NCBI GenBank assembly: GCA_018340805.1
Contig: JACMZG010001914.1
Coordinates: 48,563,104 to 48,627,103 of the forward strand
Reading direction: 5' to 3'
Length of the DNA stretch: 64,000 nucleotides
Source: Microvelia longipes
Taxonomy: Eukaryota; Arthropoda; Insecta; Hemiptera; Veliidae
Shown: in pieces, positions 44,885 through 57,039 of the stretch
Position numbering within the stretch: position 1 is the stretch's first letter
Layout: each line of letters opens with the position of its first letter
Position numbers and translations under genes: made by a program
The notes under the pieces: model-generated
Told to the model about the DNA's origin: nothing
Database searches by the model: none
The model's input: only the letters and a program-made list of their open reading frames with translations

Positions 44885-46250
44885 TAATAACTAAGCTTCG
44901 ACTAAAAATTAGTCATCATCAGAGTTTAAAATATAAAATGAAAAAAACAATTTTACAGACTACTTCATATTGCACCTTGGTATGTTTTTGTAAGCTATGT
45001 TTAAAAAACCGTTAAAAACTGTTACATTAAAGAAATTTAAAAATATCAGTGTTACAATAATATAAGTTGAAAAAATATTTTAAACTAAATCAAGAATTAC
45101 AAGATTTAAGAGTTCCTTATTAAATTTGAGTAAATGGAGCTTAATGTTTACATTTTTTAAAATTACTATTGTTATCAAATTTGACTATATTTATTTCTTT
45201 AACTTTCCTTTTTTTGCCAATTAGGTTCATTTTGCAGAATTCGGGTATTGACAAAATCAAAACTGTGTCCTGTATTATGTTTGTGGTTAGAAAGTCCAGT
45301 ATTATTTTTATCTTTTTTTGCAGTCATATTTATGTTGGCAGTCTTTTATTTAGATATTGTTTTGTTTCCCTATATATATTGGGGCATTGAGAACAGGGAA
45401 TTTTATATACTAATCCGGATTTTTTTCTTCTTGGTTTTCTTATGTTTTTCAAAAAATGTCGGTTTGATTTTTGACTTTTTTGAGCAATTTTAAAGTTAGG
45501 TAGACTTTTGATAAAGTCTTTTTATTTTTTCAGATAAGTTGGTACATATGGGATTGCAACGAATTGATTATGAATTATAGGATCATTATTAGCATTATAA
45601 TTATTTGAATTATTATATTATTAGAATTATTGGAATTGTTTTATATTAGAATTGTTTGAATTAAGAATTATTATATTATTAAATTTTTTAAATTTTGCAT
45701 TTTTCTTTGTTTTGTTTATAAGTTTGTTTATTAGTAATTTGGGAAATTATTAATTGCAATGTTTTTTTAATATCTAGTATTATTTCGTTGTGGTATTCAG
45801 GATCAGTTAATGTTAGAGATCTACGGATCAAGTTATTAGCACTATTTATTTTATAGACTGAGGTTGTTTTGAATTAAAGTTGATCATTCTATCTGAAGCT
45901 GTTGGTTTTTTATAAATTTTAGTTTTATATTTCCATTACTATTTATAACTAATACATCTAAAAAGGGAATTTTTTTATCTAATTCTTTTTCTATTGAAAA
46001 TTGTATTGCACTATCATAGAAATTGAATAAACTTAATAACTTATCTACAGAATCTTTTTTTATATAAAAAAACTATCATCTACATATTTTTTGGTAAAAC
46101 TAATTTTATTTTTATGTTTCTTTAAACATTTATTAAAAATATCATCCATAATAATATCAGCTATATATTTTTTTGTTAATAAATATGTGTTAACTAATTT
46201 TTCGAATTAAAACTGTATTTATGTATTTGAATTATATTTAACAAAACTAC
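44885..46250 (-). pseudogene. Penelope-like retroelement relic: RT, GIY-YIG endonuclease, 3' hammerhead
   Basis: Minus-strand pieces, broken by many stops and shifts, line up in the order of a Penelope-like element. Near 46170-46070 the reading is ADIIMDDIF ... KKYVDDSF, the RT signature with the YVDD catalytic box at 46086-46075. Near 45930-45890 KKPTASDRMINFNSKQP matches the RT-thumb stretch usually reading KPTASGRYLNY. Near 45420-45370 SGLVYKIPCSQCPNIY is the start of a GIY-YIG endonuclease. Near 45290-45220 NHKHNTGHSFDFVNTRILQN matches its later half. At 44922-44896 CTGATGA, a stem and GAAGC form a hammerhead-like end. The 5' part of the RT is absent. Not functional. Confidence 0.8.
44896..44922 (-). 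ncRNA. Hammerhead-like motif at the Penelope-like 3' end
   Basis: On the minus strand CTGATGAT, GACTAA, TTT, TTAGTC, GAAGC: the conserved CTGATGA and GA core around a 6-bp stem II with a 3-nt loop. The GAAA box is changed to GAAG, so activity is doubtful. Confidence 0.45.
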
Positions 46251-46499
46251 TGCACTCAAAATGTTATTACACTTATTCGCATAAATAAATATTTTGAATA
46301 ATTTAAATTTAAGGACCAAGAATATATTTAAATTAACCTTACTTTAGCTTAGAAACTTTAAACTTAGAAATTGAAGTTATCGTAGGGAAGTAATACAGTT
46401 TTATCCCAAAAAGAATAAAAAAATAACTTTTGGATTCTATTATAAGAAATAAAACAAGTATTGTTATGCCTTATCATACAAGACTAAATTAATCAATAT
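46251..46499. other. Spacer between the Penelope relic and a minisatellite
   Basis: AT-rich, no recognisable content. Confidence 0.4.
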
Positions 46500-46945
46500 A
46501 CGAGACTAAAGTAAAAGGCGGGACTCAAGTAATCAAAGTACAGGATTAAAATAAAATGAACTAAAGTAATAAATACGGGTAAATAAGGGACTAACGTAAT
46601 CAATATACGATATACTAAAGTAAAAGGCGGGACTAAAGTAATCAAAGTACAGGATTAAAATAAAATGTAGGACTAAGGTAATCAAATTACGGGTAATTAA
46701 GGGACTAAAAGCGGGACTAAAGTAATAAAAATACGAGTCTAAAGTAAAATAAGGGACTAAAGTAATCAAAATACGGGTCTAAAGTAATATAAGGGACTAA
46801 AATAATCAAAATACGAGTCTAAAGTAATATAAGGGACAAAAGTAATCAAAATACGGGTCTAAAGTAAAATAAGGGAACAAAAGTAATCAAATACGAAAGA
46901 AAAGTAAAACGGGATTAAATAATCAAAGAAGGGAATAAATTATAT
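46500..46945 (+). repeat. 40-bp minisatellite
   Basis: About eleven units of the type GGGACTAAAGTAATCAAAAT followed by ACGGGTCTAAAGTAAAATAA, with several shortened or changed units, especially at the left. Confidence 0.88.
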
Positions 46946-47219
46946 TAATCACTCAGCTTCCTCTCGGGACTTAAATTTGGTTCCTACGGTTTCGCCTTAG
47001 GAACTAATTTTTGTAAATCAGAAAAATTTCGAAATCATACAAGCCGCCATTTACTAATATTGAAAATTTGCTACTCAGACTATTGTAATATGTCATGTAA
47101 CAACAAATAATAATAAACCAAGAAAGAAGGTTAGTTTTCTTCGCAAAGTTAAAGTAAATTCCCCTATAAGTAAACCTTTTTCACTTACTAGAAAAAGTTT
47201 ATTACAAACACACACACAA
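46946..47219. other. No gene recognised
   Basis: AT-rich, no recognisable content. Confidence 0.4.
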
Positions 47220-47249
47220 CACATATATATATATATATATATATTTATA

Positions 47250-47321
<72 letters not shown>

Positions 47322-47346
47322 ATATATATATAATATATATATAAAT
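47220..47346. repeat. (TA)n microsatellite
   Basis: Long interrupted TA run. Confidence 0.95.
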
Positions 47347-49035
47347 CGGTTTGAATTTTTTCTGATATTTTATGCGAATTTCAATGTCTGCTAAAGTGGT
47401 TGATGTGATTGGCATAACGCATGGGTTGTATTTATCATATTTTGTGTCAAATTAAGTAAAGGAAATATTAAAGACTTACATAAGTTATTTGAAAAACAGA
47501 ACTTACTACACAGCTTTCCTTTCTCTTTACACAGAAACATTCACTTCCCTCTTTCTATGTACCTTAAGATCTGATAAAACTTCTCATCTAGGTTATGTTT
47601 ATATCACAACAATTAGATCGGCCCAATTTATATGACATTTTAATTTTCTTTTTGTAACATGAAGGAATTATAAGCCTCCAATGTTACCTAACATCATATA
47701 TTGCATAAACTTGAGTGCGTGATCCAAAATCATTGAAAACCATGGGTTTCATCTTAATTGTTTCCGACAGCTACAGTAATGAGTTACTTAACTATTATAA
47801 TAATAATAATAGTAGTAGTAGCTGTTCCAAATAGTTATAACTTACAAACAACAGTAACCGAGAAAATAAGAAAGTACACAGAGCTGTTATTTGAAATTCA
47901 TAGACTATGGAAGATGAAAAAGTGAAATCCTTCCATTTGTTATGTCCACTACTGGAGTTTTACCTGATAGTAAAATTACTAATATTAAAGCTCTGGACTT
48001 AAATCACAACACTCTTCACGACATTCAAAAGGCTGCAATTCTTAACATCTGTAATACCGTTAGAAAAATTTTAAATCAATAATAGTTATTTATGCAACAA
48101 GGGATGAAAGTAAGTTTTACAGCTCAAGTTAAAGTTTCGTCCTAAGGCAGCGCCGAAGGAGGAAACTTCATTAGCTCACGAGGCCGGTAGGCGAGGAGAT
48201 AAACTAGTTAGCTCCGAGGCTTGCCGAGGGAGTTAACTAACATTTTGACTCCGAGGCTTGACGAGGAGATAATACGAGATGAAAACTTTCATACTTGTCG
48301 CATATTAATTTTTTATCTACGACAGAGAAATAATACTAACAACTATTAATATATTCTTCAGCTCTTAATTTGTTATGTGTTAGTTTTAGTTTATCTTACC
48401 ATGTAATTACTCTGATGAAGAGAGAATAAAAGCCACTATCTTCACATTATTTATTGTAAGCTGTCAATAGAATAATGTGTAATACTATTTGTAATTTAAA
48501 CATTAGCGTGTGTAATATTGTATATTCTACCCGTAGTACAAAATAACACCGAAAAAATCCTAAAATGTCCTAAAATTCCTAAAAAATTTTACTTAAAAAA
48601 TTCTGTCAAGTTGGCAACACTTTCACTTTCCTCCCTAGGACGTAAAAGTACATTTACAGTGTGAGATAACAAACTGTATGTAAACTTACAATCAAGGAGT
48701 AAATAATACCTTTAAATTAGCCTTAGTCTTGTACTTTATACTTACTAATCTAACAAAAACTGGCAAACGCTAAGAAAAAATAAAATAAATAATTAAAAAT
48801 AATTATATCGATATCGATGATCCGAGTATAAAATATCAATCTCAAGAAGAAATTTTAGATCAGGAAGTAATAATCAAGAGAGTATTATTCACACAAATCA
48901 AGATTTAGAAGAACCCTTAAATAGTCAGTACGACGACCATTCACTTAAAGATATCCAAAACTTATTTCAAAGTATATACAGGAATGGACCCGACTTTAAG
49001 ACCTAAACTGCCAAAAATTAACATTTCCAAAAAGA
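47347..49035. other. No gene recognised
   Basis: At 48125-48290 a GC-richer patch repeats a CGAGG(C)TTGCCGAGG-like word (GGCCGGTAGGCGAGGAG, CTCCGAGGCTTG three times). It probably belongs to a dispersed element. The rest is AT-rich without domain or RNA gene. Confidence 0.4.
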
Positions 49036-49039
49036 AATT

Positions 49040-51325
49040 CATCATTTATGGTATCCTGAAAGAACCGTTTAGGAATTCATAATTTATCAGTACTTCTGAA
49101 AAGGTTTAGGATTCCAGTAATTCTAAAGAACCGTTTAGGAATTCAAATTTATCAGTATTCTGAAAGGACCGTTTTAGGATTCATATTTTCATAAAAAAAG
49201 AACCGTTTTAGGAATTCATAATTTATCTAAAAAGGACCGTTTTAGGAATTCATAATTTATCAGTAATTCTGAAAAGGGTCGTTTTAGGAGTTCATAATTT
49301 ATCAGTAATTCTGAAAAGAACCGTTTAGGAATTCATAATTTATCAGGTAATTCTGAAAAGAACCGTTTAGGAATTCATAATTTCTCAGTAATTCTGAAAA
49401 GAACCGTTTAGGAATTCATAATTTATCAGTAATTCTGAAAAGACCGTTTAGGAGTTCATAATTTATCAGTGATTCTGAAAAGGACCGTTTTAGGAGTTCA
49501 TAATTTATCATAATTCTGAAAAACCGTTTTTCATATTATCAGTAATTCTGAAAAGGACCGTTTTAGGAGTTCATAATTTATCAGTAATTCTGAAAAGGAC
49601 CGTTTTAGGAATTCATAATTTATCAGTAATTCTGAAAAGGACCGTTTTAGGAGTTCATAATTTATCAGTAATTCTGAAAAGGACCGTTTAGGAATTCATA
49701 ATTTATCAGTAATTCTGAAAAGGACCGTTTAGGAATTCATAATTTCTGAAAGAACCGTTTAGGAATTCATAATTTATCAGTGATTCTGAAAAGGACCGTT
49801 TTAGGAGTTCATAATTTATCAGTAATTCTGAAAAGGACCGTTTTAGGAGTCCATAATTATCAGTAATTCTGAAAAAGGACCGTTTTAGGAGTTCATAATT
49901 TATCAGTAATTCTGAAAAGGACCGTTTTAGGAGTCCATAATTTATCAGTGATTCTGAAAAGGACCGTTTTAGTAATTCATAATTTATCAGTGATTCTGAA
50001 AAGGACCGTTTTAGTAATTCATAATTTATCAGTGATTCTGAAAAGGACCGTTTTAGGAGTTCATAATTTATCAGTGATTCTGAAAAGGACCGTTTTAGGA
50101 GTTCATAATTTATCAGTAATTCTGAAAGGTCCATAATTTATCAGTGATTCTGAAAAGGACCGTTTTAGTAATTCATAATTTATCAGTGATTCTGAAAAGG
50201 ACCTTTTAGGATTCATAATTTATCTGATTCTGAAAAGACCGTTTTGTTCATAATTTATCAGTAATTCTGAAAAGAACCGTTTAGGAATTCATAATTTATC
50301 AGTAATTCTGAAAAGAACCGTTTAGGAATTCATAATTTATCAGTAATTCTGAAAAGAACCGTTTTAGATTCATAATTTATCATAATTCTGAAAAAGGATA
50401 GGAGTCATAATTTATCAGTGATTCTGAAAAGGACCGTTTTAGATTATCAGTATTCTGAAAGACCGTTTTAGTAATTCATAATTTATCAGTGATTCTGAAA
50501 AGACCGTTTAGATTCTGATTCTGAAAAGGACCGTTTTAGAATTCATAATTTATAGTTCTCACCGTTTTAGGAGTCCATAATTTATCAGTATTCTGAAAAG
50601 GACCGTTTTAGGAGTTCATAATTTATCAGTAATTCTGAAAAGGACGTGTTAGGAGTTCATAATTTATCAGTAATTCTAAAAGGACCGTTTAGGAGTTCAT
50701 AATTTATCAGTAATTCTGAAAAGGACCGTTTTAGGATTCATAATTTATCAGTAATTCTGAAAAGGACCGTGTTAGGAGTCAGTGATTCTGAAAAGGACCA
50801 GGATCATAATTATCAGTGATTCTGAAAAGGAAGTTTTAGATTCGAAAAGGACCGTTAGGAGTTCATAATTTATCAGTGATTCTGAAAAATGAGTAATCTG
50901 AAAGGACCGTTGTTAGGAGTTCATAATTATCAGTGATTCTGAAAAGGACCATAATTTATATCAGTGATTCTGAAAAGGACCGTTTTAGTAATTCATAATT
51001 TATAAGTAAATCTCAAAAGGACCGTTTTAGGAGTTCATAATTTATCAGTAATTCTGAAAAGGACCTGTTAGGAGATTCACATTCATAATTTATCAGTGAT
51101 TCTGAAAAGGACCGTTTTTAGTAATTCATAATTTATCAGTGATTCTGAAAAGGACCGTTTTAGTAATTCATAATTATCAGTGATTCTGAAAGGACCGTTT
51201 TAGTAATTCATAATTTATCGTCTGAAAAGGACCGTTTTAGTAATTCTCAAGTAAATCTCAAAAGGACCGTTTTAGGAATTCATAATTTATCTGTAATTCT
51301 GAAGAGGACTATTTTATAAATTCAA
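49040..51325 (+). repeat. 42-bp minisatellite, about 54 units
   Basis: Unit: GAAAAGGACCGTTTTAGGAG then TTCATAATTTATCAGTAATTCT. Two main variants alternate in blocks (GAAC or GGAC before CGTTT; GGAGTTC or GTAATTC after it), and many units are partly deleted. The minus-strand 142-aa ORF 49706-50134 (LLKRSFSESLINYE repeats) and the plus-strand 49948-50136 are readings of it. There are no independent spacers, so it is not CRISPR. Confidence 0.95.
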
Positions 51326-52789
51326 CATTTATCGGTAGTCCTGAAGAGGGCTGTTTATAAAGTTTAATGATTGTTGTTCGACCTAAAAGTGATTGCACAC
51401 GAAGTTAAAATTCCGTTAAAAGTTTGTTGAACATAACACCTTGTATATGCCTACTATACATTAAAAAACTTGAGTGGCTTTGAAATTGTAATTTTAAAGT
51501 TCAATACGTCTACTTTTTCGCATATTTTAGGAAAAACTTTATTCACATAAATTTTCTTTTAAGCCATTTTTTGCGATTTTTATGAGAAAATGATACTTTG
51601 AGGGTTCTTTGAAAGACGGAAGTGGAGGGGGAAGTTTGAGGGATCAATTAAGTCCATTTTGTCTCCTGTCTTTATTTTAATGCTCTAGCAAGAGCCTATT
51701 ACTAGGTGAGAATACCGAATGGTCTAACTGCATGAGGACTATGGGGGTAGAGAGAGAGTGCGGGTCCGAGCTACACCAGTGACACAGTAAGCAAGGCGCG
51801 AGCTCCTACACCCGTCCATATGCCTTGTATCTGTCCAACCCTTGGGTTCCTATTTCTTTTATTCAACCTACTTTTTTCTAGGCTTTCCCCTCCCTCCCAC
51901 AAATCCCTAACGCCCAGTCCAGTCCACTGCCAAAACAAGTCGACCAAATCATTTCACCTAATAACTCGTTTTTACCCGATATCTTTCCAAAACATTGCAC
52001 TTCCTTGTTAATTTTATTAATTTATGTAATTTCTATTTCTTCGTAATTTGTCGAATAGCGATTAAGAATTCTTCAAAAAAGATTCATTTTGAGACACTTT
52101 TTTAACAGAAAGTTAGGACTTTATTGTATTAATTAATAAAATAAATTAAATTAATTAAATTAAATTTAAAAAAATTAAATTAAATAATCAATTTTTTAAG
52201 TGCGTTTCCATCGAAGAATCCATAAAAACTGCCATAAAAGCTAAAATTTTAGTCCTAAAAATATAAACTAAAGTGGGAGTCAAATAACTTAGCTTGTGGA
52301 AATATCATTTGTTTTAAGTAAAATATGAACGATCAAAGACGGTTCTTTTCTCAAAAGACTATTCTTTTTTACAGTCTATCGTTTAGTTTAAAAATCCCCA
52401 AGGTCATAAGAACTTTGGGGATTGACCAATTAGAGAAGCCGCAGCGAATCCCTCACTTGAAAAGAGGAAAAAATCCCTACCACCATAACCGCAATAGGGA
52501 AATAATCTTCTTCCCGGGGATCTTTTACTTTGTTTGTGGTTCTTCTTTTGTTTACATCGTTTTGAAATCTACTTCCAAATTAATCATAAAAATTATATTA
52601 TAAAATAAAACTACACAAAAGAAATGAAAAAAAAACATCGCCAAGAAAATATGAGTAAAATAACCTGATTTGTTTACATAGCTTTTTCCCGCTCTTGCAG
52701 GGATTTTTTTTTCTTAAGATATGGCGGTGCCTAAACTGACCTGTCAAGATTTGTAAAGTAGTCGATAGACTGTAGTTATGACTGCGGAA
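51326..52789. other. No clear gene
   Basis: Contains two open frames without recognisable domains (51820-52011 and 52325-52603, both +). The second includes a small hairpin at about 52394-52421 (ATCCCCAA with TTGGGGAT). A GC-richer patch at 51720-51820 was examined for tRNA-like boxes but none is convincing. Confidence 0.4.
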
Positions 52790-52925
52790 AATGTAACCCT
52801 TGTTTTTAGTATTATTGAGAAGGGTTGGGATCGAGGATTGACCCCATTTGCACTATGACCCAAATCCATGACAAATGACACTATGACCAAATATTGTACA
52901 GTTCTCTTAATTAGTGCAGGCATGG
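52790..52925 (-). repeat. LINE 3' UTR fragment
   Basis: GGGTTGGGATCGAGGATTGA followed by CCCCATTTGCAC matches the 3' UTR end of the LINE fragment at 37222-37780 in the same (minus) orientation. Only the terminal part is present. Confidence 0.6.
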
Positions 52926-53289
52926 GCGTCCGCAGATGGGGGTCAAACGGGTCACTTGACCCCTCCTGGAAAATTAGAAAAGTTAGACTGACCCGCACTG
53001 CAAATTAGTAAAAATGTAATTGTTAATCCTGCATTTTTTCATAAAAATAACTTTAAAAAAACATTTGTTTTCTATTTTTTTTTATTTAATTTAAAAAATT
53101 AAAAGATAATTAAACTATAGTAATGCGTTGCATCAGGAACTCACGTCAAAGAAAATATCAAATACAGTTAATTACCATCAGGCTCGCTTCGCTGGCTAGA
53201 TAGGATAGAAAAATAATTTAATACTTAAACAAGGATAGGTTGGGTCTATGAAAGTAATGAAGACTCAACTACAGCGGTAAACTAATTTT

Positions 53290-53475
53290 TGTACAAAGTT
53301 TCAACTCTCTATCTCTATAAATACGCTGATATCTACGATGATAACAGGCACACACACACACGCACAGGCAGACAACTTCGTGAAAATCACTTAGAAGGCC
53401 TTAAAAACGCCTTAAACAGATAATGCCGGTTACATCCCGGTATAATACTTTTCCTATATACCTGCGGTATGAATG
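53290..53475 (-). repeat. Family E end fragment
   Basis: TGTACAAAGTTTCAACTCTC, ACGATGATAACAGGCACACA, AAGGCCTTAAAAACGCC and ATACCTGCGGTATGAATG are the inverted beginning of the family, including its CA/GT tract. Confidence 0.65.
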
Positions 53476-54079
53476 ATCAATATATTATATGATAAAATAT
53501 ATTATAATCTGAGAGACGACTCTACAGTAAGGCTATAGAGCTAGAACTATCACAAGCTCCATTACACACGTGTTAGACTAGTCAAGGTTAATATTTAGCA
53601 TACTATGTCTTACAGCGAGCTTCTTCATGGCCAAACAAATAGAAATTATTTTACTGAAACAATATAACAATCATTATAAAGAGAATAATAAAAATCAAGC
53701 TGTCAGATATCATACCAAACTTCCCTGTATAATTTTTTAAAAATCAACCAGCATTATCGAACTGATTTTTGCACTATACTACTTCGAAAACTTTGTTGTG
53801 GGACTCAGAACACTTCAAACAAGCAGTCAAAATCATTGGGAGGTGTTTGAGCCTAAGAATAAATAAGTAAAACATCACAATGCATACAAGACACAACAAA
53901 ATGATGAAGTGAAACGGTAATTTCGTTAAATTAAAAATAAATAGCTATTATCTATTTTTTGTTCAATCGAATTATCGATCATAACAATCCTCCATGGTAC
54001 AATAACAATCGATTATTAACAATGAATCAAGTTAATAAAACTAATGCCTATAAAAAATAAAATTTGTGGTAAAAATAAT
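53476..54079. other. No gene recognised
   Basis: AT-rich, downstream of the tRNA on its transcribed strand. No domain or repeat recognised. Confidence 0.45.
54071..54075 (-). terminator. RNA polymerase III terminator of tRNA-Asp
   Basis: On the transcribed (minus) strand a run of five T lies about 5 bases after the tRNA 3' end. Confidence 0.75.
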
Positions 54080-54151
54080 CTCCCCGGCGGGGAATCGAAC
54101 CCCGGTCTCCCGCGTGACAGGCGGGGATACTTACCACTATACTACCGAGGA
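54080..54151 (-). tRNA. trnD-GUC: tRNA-Asp (GTC)
   Basis: 72 nt on the minus strand fold into a standard cloverleaf: acceptor TCCTCGG with CCGGGGA, discriminator G, D arm with GTGGTAAG, anticodon stem CCCGC/GCGGG and anticodon GTC at 54118-54116. The T arm contains GGTTCGATTCC, which is also the intact B box; the A box lies in TAGTATAGTGGTAAG. CCA is not encoded, as expected for a nuclear gene. No intron. It looks functional. Confidence 0.97.
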
Positions 54152-55005
54152 CGGTGATTGCACTGAGCACACAACTTAACCTAAGCGTTTTTTTTACTCT
54201 ACCACTCTATTTATATCTGTTACGATTAGCTACCTACTATTCTACTATCCACAAACCCACTCTCACACTGTTTATGAGAAACTATTTACTGTCTTGCTTT
54301 TATTCTTATTTCTTTTTTCTTTATTTTTAATCTTATCGCCTTATATTTTTAGCAACTTTTATATAAACTATAAAAGTGTAGTATAGATACTATAATTAAT
54401 TATTATGCATTTATTATTATAATGTGCATTATATTATATCATGTATATTATTGAATATTGAATATATATGTTTAAATTTAAAAAATAAAAGAAATTTAAA
54501 ATAATAGAATAAAAATAAAAAATATGCAGGATTAGCAAAAATATAATTAACATAATTCTACAAATCTAGATTAAAAATAAGTTTTCCTCTCTCTCTATTT
54601 TATCTCCCTTAATAATAATATATGTAGCCTGAAAATTTTTAGCTAGATATAAGATGACTCCCTCTCCGCAGCACAAGCCGTAAGCTTTTTAGCAGAGAGG
54701 TAACCTGTGTAAAATATAACTATGTATTATTGTTGATATATTTAATTAAGATATTTATAAAAAAAGTCATTCAAGTAAATAAAAACCGCCTGTCAAATAA
54801 GGAATTACGCTTCCCTATCATCATCTAAAAAAAAGCTACCAATGTGCTGCGGGTTTAGTATTCAGCACCCTTCCTCTAAAGTCAAAGATGGGAGTCCAGC
54901 AAACCACAAGAGTGGGGCTTTGCTAAACTAAATTATAATGTATTGACAAAAAGTATGTAATATATTTCATTTATTGTGCTAAAATATAATTTTTAAATCA
55001 TTTAG
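54152..55005. other. No gene recognised
   Basis: AT-rich upstream flank of the tRNA. A patch at 54645-54705 (CTCCCTCTCCGCAGCACAAG ... AGCAGAGAGGTAACC) has the look of a transposon tail but cannot be assigned. Confidence 0.4.
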
Positions 55006-55235
55006 ACTTTTAGCGAGCGAAGCTAGTTCCTAAAAACATAATAAATAAGGGTGTTACCAACCTTGCAAAAGCAACGTGCAAAGCAATCCTCTAATAGTAT
55101 ACATCATTTTTGAATTCAACAATCTAGCAAGGGAAGCATGCTCCTATTTACGTATCTTATAATATACTTTAGCAATCTTTTGAGCCTCTTTTCCTATATT
55201 CCCAAATATATTTATAGCAGTTTAGCGAGCCTCTT
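55006..55235 (+). repeat. Fragments of the GCGAGC-type array
   Basis: TTAGCGAGCGAAGCTAG, CAATCTAGCAAGGGAAGCAT and GTTTAGCGAGCCTCTTTT resemble the unit of the array at 1141-2010. Confidence 0.5.
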
Positions 55236-55249
55236 TTTTCGACATTAAG

Positions 55250-55372
55250 GTTAGCCTGATTGGAAATTGAGGGCGTGGATTAACATCCAGGACTAACCTT
55301 ATTGGCTCATTCACATTATTTTCCCACGCTGTCGACTGACTTTAGCCGTGTGTCGTATTATAATAATAAATA
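55250..55372. repeat. Family J MITE fragment
   Basis: TTTTCCCACGCTGTCGACTG then ACTTTAGCCGTGTG matches the right arm of the element at 22452-22612. The rest does not align. Confidence 0.5.
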
Positions 55373-55573
55373 ATTAATAACTCACTTCCCAAAAATAATT
55401 AAACTTCTTTAATAAAAACGTTGGATTATTTATTAGATAAACAAAAGAAGAACAAGGAAGGTTCTATCATAACCTTGTTGTAAACTACTAGCGCCCAACT
55501 ACAAGAATAGAAGACTAGTCTATTCAAGTCTTCCATTCTTGGCCCACCTAGTGGACATTTAAGAAACTTTACC

Positions 55574-55630
55574 AGCGACAGTTTTGTAGTTTTTTACAGT
55601 CGCTAACAGTAAAATACTACAAAACTGTCG
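55574..55630. repeat. Small hairpin
   Basis: CGACAGTTTTGTAGTTTTTT... is inverted as ...ATACTACAAAACTGTCG around a short loop. Confidence 0.75.
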
Positions 55631-55674
55631 CAGACGGTAAGAACGCATTTCATCTACTTTTTTGAAAATGTAAA

Positions 55675-55742
55675 GTGCCTACTTCACAGCCACCTGAAAA
55701 AATACTTATCTTATATATCTATACGGTATAAATATGGAAAAG
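55675..55742 (-). repeat. Family E end fragment
   Basis: CTTATCTTATATATCTATAC then GGTATAAATATGGAAAAGT resembles the inverted outer end of the family. Confidence 0.45.
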
Positions 55743-57035
55743 TTAAAACTAAATTGTATTCCATGGTACAAAAATATCTTTTTCGTATTGCATTGTTGAA
55801 TAAGTGTAAATTTGTAAAAAAATCATAAATAGTTTATGTAGGATAAAAGAAATAATGATTTAAAGTTATATTCAATCTGATCTTAGGATGTTAGATAACG
55901 ATTTAAAAAAAAAATATTTTATCTCAAAAGTTATAAATTAAAGGTAAAAATCGTGTTAACCATCAATATAATTTATATATTTTTTATATTTAAATTACAA
56001 ACGCAGTCGCAATTAAAAAACTATAGAAAAATAGAAGTTAGGAATACAAATAGATAAAATATAATTACACCTGAGAATTGTTGAAAAGAAGAAAGGGAAG
56101 AATCTTGTTGGCTCGTGTAAGAGTTGCCAACCTTGAAAATAAATATTATCCTTAGACTTTGTCAAGGTAAAAGATGATTTCTTTCATTTGTTATTCATAG
56201 CAACAATGCCAATTATAAATTCTAACCTGAAACAATGTATTGTTTTTATTGATATTCTCACAAGTAGGTAAGAAATAAACAAACTCATAAAATAATTAAG
56301 TAAAGAAAATATAATTGGAAGATGACCTGATGAACAAATCAAAACCCATGATGTGTGTGTTAAGCTAAGATAGTAAGGGTACTTTTTCAATGTTTAACAA
56401 TGTATCCAGTATGGCCCCTCTAGTAATAATATCTCTATGATTAATAACGCCAAAAACCTGAGTAATAAAAAAAAGTTAATTAAAATTATCCATCTCTCTA
56501 AACAAGTAAATATATTATTGTTAACATGATTTACACTGGTATAGAAGGTCTGTAGTTAGACGGCCAAGGTTTTAACCTTGTCACTGCCTTCTGTAGTTGA
56601 CTATTTCTCTTATCACTAGGCAAATATGATAGTGACCTAAATATTATTCAAACAACTCATTGTATTCCATAGTGTAAGTGTAGACAAGGCCTGTTATCGT
56701 GTCAAAAACTATCGGAACGTTAATAACTCTCGCATGTACTTTGCAGGTATCACTGTTATACTTTTGAAAAAGTTAAGGCATAAAAATACACATTAATTTT
56801 TTTTAACTTCTTAAGCAGGCAAGGATCCAGTTTAATTCTTAAGAAGTGCTATAAATTTTCTTTTCTATAATGTGTCTATCTAGAAAAGAGCGTGTTGTAA
56901 GTTAACAATTGAAATCGCACTTTTTAAAGTACCCACTTATTTAAGCATCAACAATATTTAAACAAGGCTTCATTTAAGCAGTTTTATAAGAAGGAAAGAT
57001 TTTTATACTTTTATTACAACCTAAGAAATTTAAAC
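55743..57035. other. No gene recognised
   Basis: AT-rich. A family C end fragment (GGCCCCTCTAGTAATAATAT + CTCTATG) lies at 56414-56440. Short ORFs have no domain. Confidence 0.45.
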
Positions 57036-57039
57036 TTTC

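Noticed and set aside
49706..50134. Minus-strand 142-aa repeat protein LLKRSFSESLINYE
   Set aside because: It is a reading of the 42-bp minisatellite, whose length is a multiple of three; no start region, domain or splice site.
51720..51820. GC-richer patch as a second tRNA-like SINE
   Set aside because: No A and B box at the proper spacing and no cloverleaf arms.
52922..52970. CATGGGCGTCCGCAGATGGG as a possible hAT-type terminal repeat
   Set aside because: No matching inverted end with an 8-bp duplication could be found nearby.
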